Shown in pieces: positions 1-7,825 of a stretch of 64,000 nucleotides of DNA. The DNA is from Chryseobacterium turcicum. GTDB lineage: Bacteria > Bacteroidota > Bacteroidia > Flavobacteriales > Weeksellaceae. Under the pieces are notes generated by a model. That model was given only the letters and a program-made list of their open reading frames with translations. It was not told the origin of the DNA and made no database searches. Where the stretch lies: assembly GCF_021010565.1 (NCBI RefSeq), contig NZ_JAJNAY010000001.1, positions 3,080,001 through 3,144,000 of the forward strand, in the 5' to 3' direction. How positions within the stretch are numbered: position 1 is the stretch's first letter; the number at the start of each line of letters is the position of its first letter. A program made the position numbers and the translations under genes.

Positions 1-31
1 TTCAAGAATGATGAAACTGCCTTTTGCATTT

Positions 32-129
32 TCTAGCATCTAGTATCTAGCATCTAGCATCTAGCATCTAGCATCTAGCATCTAGCATCTAGCATCTAGC
101 ATCTAGCATCTAGCATCTAGCATCTAGCA
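32..129. repeat. Heptamer tandem repeat, 14 copies of TCTAGCA
   Basis: Fourteen back-to-back copies of the 7-base unit TCTAGCA; only the second differs (TCTAGTA). It ends a few bases past the stop codon of the ABM-domain gene on the minus strand. No unique spacers occur, so it is not a CRISPR array. Copy number is likely to vary between strains through slippage. Confidence 0.97.
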
Positions 130-132
130 AAA

Positions 133-423
133 CTAATAAATCTTAAAACCTTTATAAACCTGTATGGTTTCTTCTAATATTTTAGATGCATTTTTTCTAA
201 AATCTAACAGGTGGTCTGCTCCATTATGATAATTATGATGCTCTACACTTTCCCACAACTCGATTAGGAAAAATGTTCCTTTATTATCTTTATCTTCTAT
301 TAAATCATATTGCAGGCATCCATCTTCTTTTCTGGTCTCTCTTACCAAAGTCTGAAATAACTCTACAGCATCCATTAAATTATTTTCTTTAAATCTGAAA
401 AGGGCAACGATATGTAAATTCAT
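133..423 (-). CDS. Antibiotic biosynthesis monooxygenase (ABM) domain protein, YgiN-like
   Basis: A 96-residue protein that spans one ABM (dimeric alpha-beta barrel) domain from end to end. The N-terminal strand (LHIVALFRFK), the central ETRKEDGCLQYDL segment and the FFLIELWES strand followed by a conserved His (VEHHNYHN) are typical of YgiN-type small monooxygenases. Family members act on quinones or are of unknown substrate; the exact reaction cannot be told from sequence. It starts with ATG, is cytoplasmic and stands alone. The heptamer array begins directly after its stop codon. Confidence 0.8.
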   Translation of the reverse strand: MNLHIVALFRFKENNLMDAVELFQTLVRETRKEDGCLQYDLIEDKDNKGTFFLIELWESVEHHNYHNGADHLLDFRKNASKILEETIQVYKGFKIY

Positions 424-632
424 GTATTATTTTTAGGCTGTAAATGTAAATTATTTTTGATTTTAATTGAATTCAAATTCTGCTAAATTTTTCACAAAAA
501 AAAGTTTATTTACATTAAATATTAAACGTAAAATGCGCAAAGATTTTTTAAAATTTTCTGTATATTTTTCGTCCGCAAAGGCGTTCCACTCAGCTAAGAA
601 AAATCACAATTTTCAAAACTGGAATCTAACAC

Positions 633-667
633 CTCGAATCCCGTAACTCGAATCCCGAATCCCGAAT
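633..667. repeat. Heptamer microrepeat, 5 units of CYCGAAT type
   Basis: Five in-phase 7-base units (CTCGAAT, CCCGTAA, CTCGAAT, CCCGAAT, CCCGAAT) lie just outside the 3' end of the TauE-family gene. The sequence differs from the TCTAGCA array at position 32 but the period is the same. Confidence 0.85.
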
Positions 668-1552
668 CTAAAAAACTGATTTAAAAATAGTAATCGAGCT
701 CATTACAATCACCAAGGTTCCTATGATGATAAACATATTTTTCACGGGAAGTTTTGCAGTAAGCATCGCAGAAAACGGTGCGGTGATAATTCCACCAATC
801 AAGAGTCCTAAAATAATATTCCAATGCTGGATTCCTAAGGTTAAAAAGAATGTGACTGCTGCGGTAACAGTCAGAATAAATTTTGCAACGGTAGAACTTC
901 CCACAGCAAATCTTGGTGTAAAAGAGTTTTTAATTAAAGTTCCGGTCACCAAAGGTCCCCATCCTCCACCAGCAAAAGAATCAATGAAACCACCAATAAC
1001 TCCCAATCTTGTAAGATTTGTTTCTTTCTTTAGCGCTTTATTTTGTTTAGGTTTAAATGCATTTGACAAAATCTGAATTCCCAGATACAAAGTATAAAAA
1101 GAAATCACCGTTTTTGTAATTTTCGAATAATATTCGCCAAGATACGTCAACGAAACAGCTCCAATAACAGCTCCGATAATTGCAGGAATCGCCAATTTTT
1201 TCACCAGACTTTTACTTACATTTTTTAATTTAATATGACTGATACTTCCAGCGGCTGTTGTAAAACTTTCGGCAGAATGAATACTTGCACTTACGGCATG
1301 CGGAGGAATTCCTAAAAATAAAAGTGTTGTGGTGCAAATCACACCATATCCCATTCCCATTGACCCCGCAACAATTTCAGCAAAAACTCCTACCAAAAGC
1401 ATCCAATAAAAAATATAATTGTCTTTGGCAAGAATAATTTCAAGTTCATCCAAATATCCTAAACTATACAGTGACAGAAATGTGATTGCTAAAACTGCAA
1501 CCGTAATAAAAAGTACATTGAGCCTGAACTGAATTTTTTGTGAAATTACCAT
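668..1552 (-). CDS. Sulfite exporter TauE/SafE family membrane protein
   Basis: A 294-residue polytopic membrane protein of the TauE/SafE (DUF81) family. It shows the two repeated halves of the family: EIVAGSMGMGYGV near residue 57 and GGFIDSFAGGGWGPL near residue 187, each followed by hydrophobic helices. It is the last gene of the sulfate assimilation cluster, 19 bases after cysN, so export of sulfite or another sulfur anion is the likely role. Some family members instead transport organosulfonates or acids, so the substrate is inferred from context. ATG start. Confidence 0.85.
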   Translation of the reverse strand: MVISQKIQFRLNVLFITVAVLAITFLSLYSLGYLDELEIILAKDNYIFYWMLLVGVFAEIVAGSMGMGYGVICTTTLLFLGIPPHAVSASIHSAESFTTAAGSISHIKLKNVSKSLVKKLAIPAIIGAVIGAVSLTYLGEYYSKITKTVISFYTLYLGIQILSNAFKPKQNKALKKETNLTRLGVIGGFIDSFAGGGWGPLVTGTLIKNSFTPRFAVGSSTVAKFILTVTAAVTFFLTLGIQHWNIILGLLIGGIITAPFSAMLTAKLPVKNMFIIIGTLVIVMSSITIFKSVF

Positions 1553-1571
1553 ATCATCAAAGGTTTGAAAA

Positions 1572-2813
1572 TTATAAAATCATCACCGCTCCAACGGTAG
1601 AATTACTTGTCTCATCAATAAGAATCGCATTTCCGGTAGATTTACGTTCTTCAAAACTGTCAAAAACCAGAGGTGATGCAGTTTTTAATTTTACTTTGAC
1701 CACTTCATTCAATTTAATACTTTCGGTAATTGGTGTTTTTTCAAGCGTATTGACATCAATTTTATATTCAATTTCTTTAATGATGGCTTTTAACGTTTTG
1801 CTTTTATGTTGAATGAAATATTTGTTTCCTTCGTTCAATTCTTTTTTATCAAGCCAGCAAACAACAGCTTCAAACTCATTTTCAACTTTCGGCTGTTGAT
1901 TGGTTTTTACTAAAAAATCACCACGACTGATGTCGATATTATCTTCAATATGAATCACGGCAGGCTGATTAGTAAAAACAAAATCTACTTCTTTTCCTCC
2001 GGTTTCAATTTTTGAAATCTTAGTCTGAATATTTTGTGGAAGTACCGTAATCTCATCTCCTTTTTTATAAATTCCTGAAATTACTTCTCCGGCATAGCCT
2101 CTATAATCATGCAATTCATCAGTCTGTGGACGAATGACATACTGCACTTGAAATCTCGGATTTTCACTTTCCTTATTTTCATTAATTTCAACATTTTCAA
2201 GGAAATCTAAAAGTGTTGAACCTTGATACCAACTGGTTTTATCGGATTTTGAAACAATATTATCTCCATTAAAAGCCGAAATCGGAAAATAATTTACGTT
2301 TTCCAGCTTCAGTTTTTTGGCAACCAATTCATACTGCGCTTTGATATCATTAAAAATTTCTTCAGAATAGTCTACCAAATCCATTTTGTTGATAGCCACC
2401 ACCACATTTTTCATTTTTAATAATGATGCGATAATCGAATGTCTTCTAGTCTGCTCAATCACGCCTTGTCGAGCGTCAATCAAAATTACAATCAATTGCG
2501 AATTAGAAGTGCCTGTAATCATATTTCGTGTGTATTGAATATGTCCTGGTGCATCCGCAATAATAAATTTCCTTTTTGGAGTCGAAAAATATCGGTAGGC
2601 AACATCAATCGTAATTCCCTGCTCTCTTTCGGCTCTCAAACCATCAGTAAGAATGGCAAGGTCAACTCCATTTTCGTTTTTATTTTTTGATTGTTTTTCC
2701 AAAGCTTCTAGCTGGTCAATCAATATATTTTTGCTGTCGTAAAGAAGTCTTCCAATCAACGTACTTTTGCCGTCATCTACACTTCCTGCTGTTATAAATC
2801 TTAATATATCCAC
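1572..2813 (-). CDS. cysN: Sulfate adenylyltransferase subunit 1 (GTPase)
   Basis: GTPase subunit of ATP sulfurylase, 413 residues. It couples GTP hydrolysis to the adenylation of sulfate to APS carried out by CysD. The elongation-factor-like G domain is complete: P-loop GSVDDGKST (residues 10-18), DAPGH (87-91) and NKMD (142-145), followed by EF-Tu-like beta-barrel domains. There is no fused CysC APS-kinase domain, in line with a downstream enzyme that reduces APS directly. The start codon is GTG (MDILRF), which keeps the P-loop at the usual distance. It follows cysD after a 121-base gap that holds a heptamer microrepeat. Confidence 0.95.
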   Translation of the reverse strand: MDILRFITAGSVDDGKSTLIGRLLYDSKNILIDQLEALEKQSKNKNENGVDLAILTDGLRAEREQGITIDVAYRYFSTPKRKFIIADAPGHIQYTRNMITGTSNSQLIVILIDARQGVIEQTRRHSIIASLLKMKNVVVAINKMDLVDYSEEIFNDIKAQYELVAKKLKLENVNYFPISAFNGDNIVSKSDKTSWYQGSTLLDFLENVEINENKESENPRFQVQYVIRPQTDELHDYRGYAGEVISGIYKKGDEITVLPQNIQTKISKIETGGKEVDFVFTNQPAVIHIEDNIDISRGDFLVKTNQQPKVENEFEAVVCWLDKKELNEGNKYFIQHKSKTLKAIIKEIEYKIDVNTLEKTPITESIKLNEVVKVKLKTASPLVFDSFEERKSTGNAILIDETSNSTVGAVMIL

Positions 2814-2824
2814 GTAATTAAATT

Positions 2825-2852
2825 AGTAATGAGTAATTGGTAATGAGTAATT
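2825..2852. repeat. Heptamer microrepeat, 4 units of RGTAATK type
   Basis: Four in-phase 7-base units (AGTAATG, AGTAATT, GGTAATG, AGTAATT) in the gap between cysD and cysN. The period matches the other heptamer segments in the window; the sequence does not. Confidence 0.8.
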
Positions 2853-2934
2853 TTTTCAAACCGCTCATTTTTTATAATTTAATAATAAACTCCGAGTAAA
2901 ATATGCATTACATTTTGCATTGCTTATTATTTAT

Positions 2935-3843
2935 CTAAAAGTATCCTCCTTTTTTTCGGTCTTCCATCGCTGCTTCGGTCACTTTATCGTCAATTCTTGT
3001 TTCGCCGCGTTCGGAAATTCGGGAAGCGGTAATTTCGTTTACGACTTCATCTAAAGTTTCGGCAGAACTTTCAACAGCTGCGGTACAAGTCATATCTCCA
3101 ACGGTTCTGTAACGCACTTTTTTATTCACAACCGTATCATTTTCATCAATTTGAATAAAATCTGAAGCGGCGATTAACTGTCCGTCATATTCAATCACAT
3201 CACGGTCATGAGCAAAATAGATGGAAGGAAGTTGAATATTTTCTTTTTTGATATAATTCCAGACATCAAGCTCTGTCCAGTTTGAAATGGGGAAAACTCT
3301 TACGTTTTCACCTTTATTGATTCTTCCGTTGTAAATATTCCACAATTCCGGGCGTTGTAATTTCGGGTCCCATTGTCCGAATTCATCACGAACAGAGAAA
3401 AAACGTTCTTTTGCTCTTGCTTTTTCTTCATCTCTTCTTGCTCCGCCAATACACGCATCAAACTGAAATTCTTCAATAGTATCTAATAAAGTATGGGTCT
3501 GTAACCAGTTTCGTGAAGCAAATTTTCCTTTTGGTTCGGTTAAATTTTTAGCTTTAATCGTATCTTCTACTTTTCTTACAATCAGTTCCGCGCCAAGACT
3601 TTCTGCAAAATAATCTCTGAATTGTAAAGCTTCAGGAAAATTGTGTCCCGTATCAATATGTACAAAAGGAAATGGAATTTTCATCGGAGCAAATGCTTTT
3701 TTCGCCAAATGAACCAAGGTAATGGAGTCTTTTCCACCGCTGAAAAGCAAAGCCGGTTTCTCAAACTGAGCCGCAATTTCACGCATGATATAAATGCTTT
3801 CGGCTTCCAATTGCTCGAGATAATTTAGTTTATAGTCACTCAT
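2935..3843 (-). CDS. cysD: Sulfate adenylyltransferase subunit 2
   Basis: Catalytic subunit of ATP sulfurylase, 302 residues, the usual CysD length. It belongs to the PAPS-reductase-like N-type ATP pyrophosphatases: the PP-loop LFSGGKDS sits at residues 33-40, and the C terminus RKKGGYF is the conserved family tail. The open frame extends 45 codons further upstream, but that part has no family similarity and overlaps the end of cysH, so the start is placed at the ATG reading MSDYKLNYLEQLE. It makes APS together with CysN and lies 25 bases after cysH. Confidence 0.95.
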   Translation of the reverse strand: MSDYKLNYLEQLEAESIYIMREIAAQFEKPALLFSGGKDSITLVHLAKKAFAPMKIPFPFVHIDTGHNFPEALQFRDYFAESLGAELIVRKVEDTIKAKNLTEPKGKFASRNWLQTHTLLDTIEEFQFDACIGGARRDEEKARAKERFFSVRDEFGQWDPKLQRPELWNIYNGRINKGENVRVFPISNWTELDVWNYIKKENIQLPSIYFAHDRDVIEYDGQLIAASDFIQIDENDTVVNKKVRYRTVGDMTCTAAVESSAETLDEVVNEITASRISERGETRIDDKVTEAAMEDRKKGGYF

Positions 3844-3868
3844 TATTATTTTAAAGATTAAATTAGAA

Positions 3869-4561
3869 TTAATGTGAATGCAGACCACATTCTTTTTGTG
3901 AAGTTTCCCACCACCAACGTCCGGCTCTTGGGTTTTCGCCTTCTTCGATGGCTCTTGTGCAAGGTTGGCAACCAACACTGATGAAGCCTTTTTTATGTAA
4001 AGCCAGTTCCTGAACTTTATGCAGTTCTAAATAATTTAAAACATCTTCATAACCCCAGTTGATAAGCGGGTTGTATTTATATAATTTCCTTTCTTCATCC
4101 CACTCTAAAATTGGCATATTTTCACGGTTTTCCGATTGTTCTGCACGAAGTCCGGTTATCCATACTTTTGCATTTTCTAAAGCTCGGTTGAGAGGCTTTA
4201 CTTTACGAATAAAGCAACATTCTTTTCTATTTTCTACAGAATGATAAAAAGCGTTGACTCCTTTTTCAACCAAATATTTTTCTACATCGGCAGATTCGGG
4301 AAAATAGACTTCAGTTTTCTTTTGATAACGCGCATTATTTTTTGAAAGCAAATCGTAATGCTCATAAAAAAGCCTTCCTGTATCTAATGTGAAGACTTTA
4401 ATCGGTAAATTATTTTTAAAAATAGCGTCGGTAATGACCTGGTCTTCCTGACCAAGGGATGTTGAGAAAATAATCCCTTCTGAGAATTTAGAGGAAATAA
4501 ACTGTAATCCATCCTCCAAAGTAAGCTGCTGCAAAGTGTTGATATCCTCTTTTGAAAACAT
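3869..4561 (-). CDS. cysH: Adenylylsulfate (APS) reductase, assimilatory, iron-sulfur type
   Basis: A 230-residue CysH-family reductase that converts activated sulfate to sulfite with thioredoxin or glutaredoxin as electron donor. It carries the CC...CxxC cysteine set (C115, C116, C198, C201) that binds a [4Fe-4S] cluster in APS-specific enzymes and is absent from PAPS-specific ones. The redox-active C-terminal ECGLH motif is at residues 224-228. The operon has no APS kinase, which agrees with direct use of APS. First structural gene after the Rrf2-type regulator, with a -7-like box ahead of it. Confidence 0.93.
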   Translation of the reverse strand: MFSKEDINTLQQLTLEDGLQFISSKFSEGIIFSTSLGQEDQVITDAIFKNNLPIKVFTLDTGRLFYEHYDLLSKNNARYQKKTEVYFPESADVEKYLVEKGVNAFYHSVENRKECCFIRKVKPLNRALENAKVWITGLRAEQSENRENMPILEWDEERKLYKYNPLINWGYEDVLNYLELHKVQELALHKKGFISVGCQPCTRAIEEGENPRAGRWWWETSQKECGLHSH

Positions 4562-4592
4562 AATTTTCTGTTTGATATCAGCAAATATCGAA

Positions 4593-4620
4593 CAAAAATA
4601 TTATCCTACCAAATAAGTAG
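4593..4620 (-). promoter_or_regulatory. Candidate promoter and overlapping operator for the cysH operon
   Basis: Read on the minus strand, TATTTTTG (plus positions 4593-4600) matches the Bacteroidetes -7 consensus TAnnTTTG, 31 bases before the cysH ATG. Just upstream, CTAC...GTAG (4606-4609 and 4617-4620) forms a short inverted repeat where a repressor could sit. The neighbouring Rrf2 gene encodes the natural candidate. The palindrome is only four bases per arm, so this is suggestive only. Confidence 0.4.
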
Positions 4621-4647
4621 ACTTATAAAATTGAAAATATGATCTAA

Positions 4648-5055
4648 TTAATCTATTAAATCAAAGAGTGTTTTTTTCTCTAAAATTTTAAGTGAAGCAT
4701 CTCTCACTTCAATCAAAACATCATGTAAACTGCAATGGTCTTCGTTACAATCTGCACATTTTTCGTAAAAATTAAGACTTACGCAAGGAAGCATGGCAAT
4801 CGGGCCATTCACCAGACGAATGATTTTTGCCAATGTTACATTTTGAGGATTTTCTTTAAAAAAATAACCGCCCCCTTTTCCTTTTTTGCTGTCGAGGATA
4901 TCTGCTTTTTTTAGCTCCAGCAAGATATTTTCAAGAAATTTCAGTGGAATTTTCTTGTTTTCTGCAATTTCAGAAATAAGAACAGGACCTTCATTTCTCT
5001 TTTCTACAAGATATGAAAGTGCCTTAAAAGCATATTGGGATTTTTTTGACAGCAT
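4648..5055 (-). CDS. Rrf2 family transcriptional regulator
   Basis: A 135-residue Rrf2-type regulator. The winged helix-turn-helix is at about residues 1-65 (SQYAFKALSYL, then KIPLKFLENILLELKKADIL and the GKGGGYFF wing). Four cysteines lie at C91, C100, C103 and C108, where IscR/NsrR-like relatives hold an iron-sulfur cluster; the CxxC spacing here suggests metal or cluster sensing but does not prove it. It is encoded just upstream of cysH-cysD-cysN on the same strand, so control of sulfate assimilation (as CymR does in Firmicutes) is the likely job. Confidence 0.88.
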   Translation of the reverse strand: MLSKKSQYAFKALSYLVEKRNEGPVLISEIAENKKIPLKFLENILLELKKADILDSKKGKGGGYFFKENPQNVTLAKIIRLVNGPIAMLPCVSLNFYEKCADCNEDHCSLHDVLIEVRDASLKILEKKTLFDLID

Positions 5056-5060
5056 TACAG

Positions 5061-5068
5061 CAAAAATA
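5061..5068 (-). promoter_or_regulatory. -7 promoter box of the Rrf2 gene, possibly leaderless
   Basis: Minus-strand TATTTTTG matches TAnnTTTG and ends only five bases before the ATG of the Rrf2 gene. A transcript starting at the usual distance would begin at or next to the start codon. Confidence 0.45.
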
Positions 5069-5083
5069 AGAAAAAGTTTGGAT

Positions 5084-5118
5084 ATTGAAGTTGGAAGTTT
5101 GATGATGGAAGCTGGAGG
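5084..5118. repeat. Heptamer microrepeat, 5 units of TTGGAAG type
   Basis: In-phase 7-base units ATTGAAG, TTGGAAG, TTTGATG, ATGGAAG, CTGGAGG between the divergent Rrf2 and DUF4268 genes. Complementary words recur in inverted orientation at 5165-5198. Confidence 0.75.
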
Positions 5119-5164
5119 TTTAAAAAAATTGGATTAATGACAAATCGCTGATACCTTAACCACA

Positions 5165-5198
5165 CTAGCTTCCAGCTTCTGACACCTAACTTCCAGCC
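5165..5198. repeat. Heptamer microrepeat, 5 units of CTTCCAG type
   Basis: In-phase units CTAGCTT, CCAGCTT, CTGACAC, CTAACTT, CCAGCC. This is roughly the reverse complement of the 5084-5118 segment, so the two could pair as a long imperfect stem across the intergenic region. Confidence 0.75.
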
Positions 5199-5209
5199 AA
5201 AAAAAAACT

Positions 5210-5217
5210 TATCTTTG
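5210..5217 (+). promoter_or_regulatory. -7 promoter box of the DUF4268 gene, possibly leaderless
   Basis: TATCTTTG matches TAnnTTTG and ends four bases before the ATG at 5222, again implying a transcript with little or no leader. Confidence 0.45.
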
Positions 5218-5221
5218 CCTC

Positions 5222-5650
5222 ATGTTCAGTAAAGAAGAAGCACAGCAAGTAAGAAAAGAGTTTTGGATGGCTTTCGGAAAATCGTTTCCGAGAAAATGGC
5301 TTTTATACAATACCAAAATCAAAGATTTTTCATTTAAATTTTATGCAGATAAGAAAAAAGCAGAAGTTTCTTTGGATATCGAAATGAAAGATGAAATTTT
5401 TAGAGATGCTTATTATAATAAAATCTGGTCGCTTGAAGATATTCTGAAAGATTTTATTGGTGATTTTCATAAAGAGGAATTGTATACTTTAGAAAACGGA
5501 AAAGTCATCAGCAGAATCTGGATTGAAAAAGATGGAGTTTCTATTTTAAATAAAAATACATGGCAACAAACTTTTGAATTTTTTGTTGAAAAGATGGATG
5601 GCTTTGAAAGATTTTATTATGAATATGAAGATTTTATAAAAGATGTTTAG
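5222..5650 (+). CDS. DUF4268 domain protein
   Basis: A 142-residue soluble protein that matches DUF4268 over nearly its full length (FWMAFGKSFPRKWLLYNT, then FKFYADKKKAEVSLDIE and the aromatic C terminus). In other genomes this domain is a free-standing protein or a C-terminal part of restriction-type nucleases, and its function is unknown. It has no signal peptide or membrane segment. The zinc-ribbon gene begins two bases after its stop, so the two are probably co-transcribed. Confidence 0.8.
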   Translation: MFSKEEAQQVRKEFWMAFGKSFPRKWLLYNTKIKDFSFKFYADKKKAEVSLDIEMKDEIFRDAYYNKIWSLEDILKDFIGDFHKEELYTLENGKVISRIWIEKDGVSILNKNTWQQTFEFFVEKMDGFERFYYEYEDFIKDV

Positions 5651-5652
5651 TT

Positions 5653-5964
5653 ATGAAAATAAGATATTGCTGGAGATGCAGAATGGATGTTCCAATGTTA
5701 GATTCTGAAGAAGGTAAAATTGCATCAAAATTGCTTGCTGAAGGATTTCAGGAAAGCAAAAGACTTAAAAAACATGTTCCTGAAAACTTTAAAAAATTAT
5801 TAGATTATTATAACGGTTTAACTGGTTTTGAAGAAACAAATCCAAATGCTATTATGCATCATTTTATAAATCTATATGGTCCTGATTGCGAAAACTGTGG
5901 AAAACCTTACAGAACTGAGACTGCTACTTTTTGCCCCAAATGCGGAAATAAAAGAAAAGGCTAA
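5653..5964 (+). CDS. Small double zinc-ribbon protein
   Basis: A 103-residue protein with a CWRC pair near the N terminus and CENC plus CPKC pairs near the C terminus (CENCGKPYRTETATFCPKCG), which should fold as a zinc ribbon. The middle is helical (KLLAEGFQESKRLKKHVPENFKKLL). I do not recognise a named family. It starts two bases after the DUF4268 stop codon, so it is likely in the same transcript. Confidence 0.75.
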   Translation: MKIRYCWRCRMDVPMLDSEEGKIASKLLAEGFQESKRLKKHVPENFKKLLDYYNGLTGFEETNPNAIMHHFINLYGPDCENCGKPYRTETATFCPKCGNKRKG

Positions 5965-6189
5965 ATAGAAGTCTATAAGAGGCGTAATTTTAAACTCTTC
6001 TCTACCAAAAGCTTCTTTCGAGAAAAATTTATAAATATTTAAACAAGTTCTATAGTTTAAACTCTTGTTTAAATATTTTTTGTACTTTAGTTTCGCCAAA
6101 AATATCAAGATATATTTATTCATCATGCTTTTCAGCAGAATACATTTTGATATTGAGTTTAACCAAAATCACGAAATATTTAAATTACT

Positions 6190-7512
6190 ATGGAAAATAA
6201 CTCGTTTATTTTTACAGACGGAAGAGACCCCAAAATGATTGAAGCGTATAAAAATGCGCAGGAAAACTTTAAATATTTCTGGAGAGAAGTCTCCTGGGAA
6301 TATAGAAGAATTATTCCCGGATTGAATTTAGCCTGTGTAAAAGCCTCTTTTTCTGAGACAGATCCCAACGGAGAAGAAATCGTAGAACATATGTGGATGA
6401 ACGACATCGACTTTGACGGCGATACAGTAAGCGGATACCTCATTAACGAACCCAATAATTTAACGACCATACAACTGGGAGATTATTTTGAAATTCCTTT
6501 AGATAAAATCAGTGACTGGCTTTTTGCGATCACTCCTAGCCAAAAGAAATCCAAGGGTTTATCAAAACTATTTTCTTCGTCTTCAAAGCCTATACCAAAA
6601 GCTTACGGTGGATTTACCATACAAAAAATGCGTGCCGATATGTCGGATTCTGAAAGAAAAGACCACGATGAAGCGTGGCAACTTGATTTTGGAAATTACA
6701 ATGAAGTGGAAGTGGTCAACGAACAAAAAGAAAAGCCTGAAAACCTTATCGAGCATCCCATGAGCAGAAATATGAAAGACGATTTCGTGAAGTTTTTAGA
6801 GGATTACCCAAATGAACTGACCCATATCGATGAAAACGGATTTACTATTCTGCACCGAGAAACCATTGCCGGAAACTTAAGCTCAGTCGAAGTTCTACTC
6901 AAAGCCGGAGCCAACAAAAATTTAAAAACACAGAAGGGAAAATCTGCTGTTGATTATGCTAAACAGCTTAATTGGGAACATTTAATTCCTGCTTTTGAAA
7001 AAACTGACAACCCACCTTTCAACAAAATACAATACTTAAATTACTTTCAGCAAAACCCTAGGCGTAACTTAACTAATTTATTTCAAACCCCGAATACTCC
7101 ATTAAAAGAAGAGGAAATAAAACTATTAGAACAAAAATGGAATAATAATCAGCCATTCCCTATTGTTGTAAAAGAGTTTTTATCGATTGCTGGTTCTTAT
7201 AATTGGATATTTGAAGGTGGAAATCAAGAGTCTATGAGAAACACTATACTTAGTCTCAGTAAAATTATTAATTATAGAATTACCAGACCGTTTGTTGCCA
7301 TCGATACAAGTATTTCAGATCCACAATATTTTATTATCTTTTTAGACGAAAATCAAATTGATCCTTTTGTTTATGAATTGAATTTATATACAGATATAGA
7401 ACTAGAGCATTACGAATGTCCTAGATTGGAACAGACAGACATAAAACTTTCAGATTATTTAAACGGTGCAGTTGAAAATTGTAGATTGTGGCAAGAAAAG
7501 GGTCTAATCTAA
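6190..7512 (+). CDS. DUF2314, ankyrin and SUKH-like three-part protein, probable immunity type
   Basis: A 440-residue cytoplasmic protein. Residues 12-116 are a DUF2314 domain (FKYFWREVSWEYRRIIPG, VEHMWMNDIDFDGDTVSGYL, ISDWLF). About 137-175 is a second DUF2314-like segment (AYGGFTIQKM...HDEAWQLDFGNY). About 207-270 is an ankyrin repeat pair (DENGFTILHRETIAGNLSSV, LLKAGANKNLKTQKGKSAVDYA). The rest (about 295-440) looks like a SUKH/SMI1-KNR4 domain (KEFLSIAGSYNWIFEGG). SUKH and ankyrin proteins are common immunity factors against polymorphic toxins, but no toxin gene is visible here. Its first 270 residues are duplicated in the next gene. Confidence 0.72.
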   Translation: MENNSFIFTDGRDPKMIEAYKNAQENFKYFWREVSWEYRRIIPGLNLACVKASFSETDPNGEEIVEHMWMNDIDFDGDTVSGYLINEPNNLTTIQLGDYFEIPLDKISDWLFAITPSQKKSKGLSKLFSSSSKPIPKAYGGFTIQKMRADMSDSERKDHDEAWQLDFGNYNEVEVVNEQKEKPENLIEHPMSRNMKDDFVKFLEDYPNELTHIDENGFTILHRETIAGNLSSVEVLLKAGANKNLKTQKGKSAVDYAKQLNWEHLIPAFEKTDNPPFNKIQYLNYFQQNPRRNLTNLFQTPNTPLKEEEIKLLEQKWNNNQPFPIVVKEFLSIAGSYNWIFEGGNQESMRNTILSLSKIINYRITRPFVAIDTSISDPQYFIIFLDENQIDPFVYELNLYTDIELEHYECPRLEQTDIKLSDYLNGAVENCRLWQEKGLI

Positions 7513-7554
7513 ATTATTTTCCCTGATATAGAAATCTAATATAAAAAAACACTT

Positions 7555-7686
7555 ATGAAAAAAAATATTCTACTTCTCATTCTACAGTCATTTTCTTTAT
7601 GAATTGGAGCTTCCCAAAGACTATCAATACAATCCCGAAAACCATCTAAAGGATCTAGAGAATTTATAGTTAAAAAAAAATTAAAA
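7555..7686 (+). pseudogene. Possible remnant of a small secreted-protein gene
   Basis: An ATG at 7555 opens a signal-peptide-like start (MKKNILLLILQSFSL) that stops after 15 codons. Just downstream another frame reads LELPKDYQYNPENHLKDLENL and stops. This looks like the frame-shifted remains of a short exported protein between the two DUF2314 genes. I cannot name the parent family, and chance is possible. Confidence 0.3.
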
Positions 7687-7825
7687 TAGACAAAACTTAA
7701 ACCTCCGTTTAAATAATTTCCGTATTTTAGATACTTTAAAATACTAAACCCCTTTGTTCTTCAATCTTTTGAACAGAATAGTTTTGATATTTTTTAACCC
7801 TAAATCACAAAACTTTTAAAACACT

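Noticed and set aside
32..129. Possible CRISPR array
   Set aside because: The repeat unit is 7 bases with no spacers of unique sequence, and no cas genes are in the window.
723..1076. Plus-strand ORF of 117 codons inside the TauE gene
   Set aside because: Antisense shadow of a well-supported membrane-protein gene; its residues show no domain or signal features of their own.
3844..3978. N-terminal 45-codon extension of cysD
   Set aside because: The extension overlaps the end of cysH, has no family similarity, and the internal ATG gives the standard 302-residue CysD.
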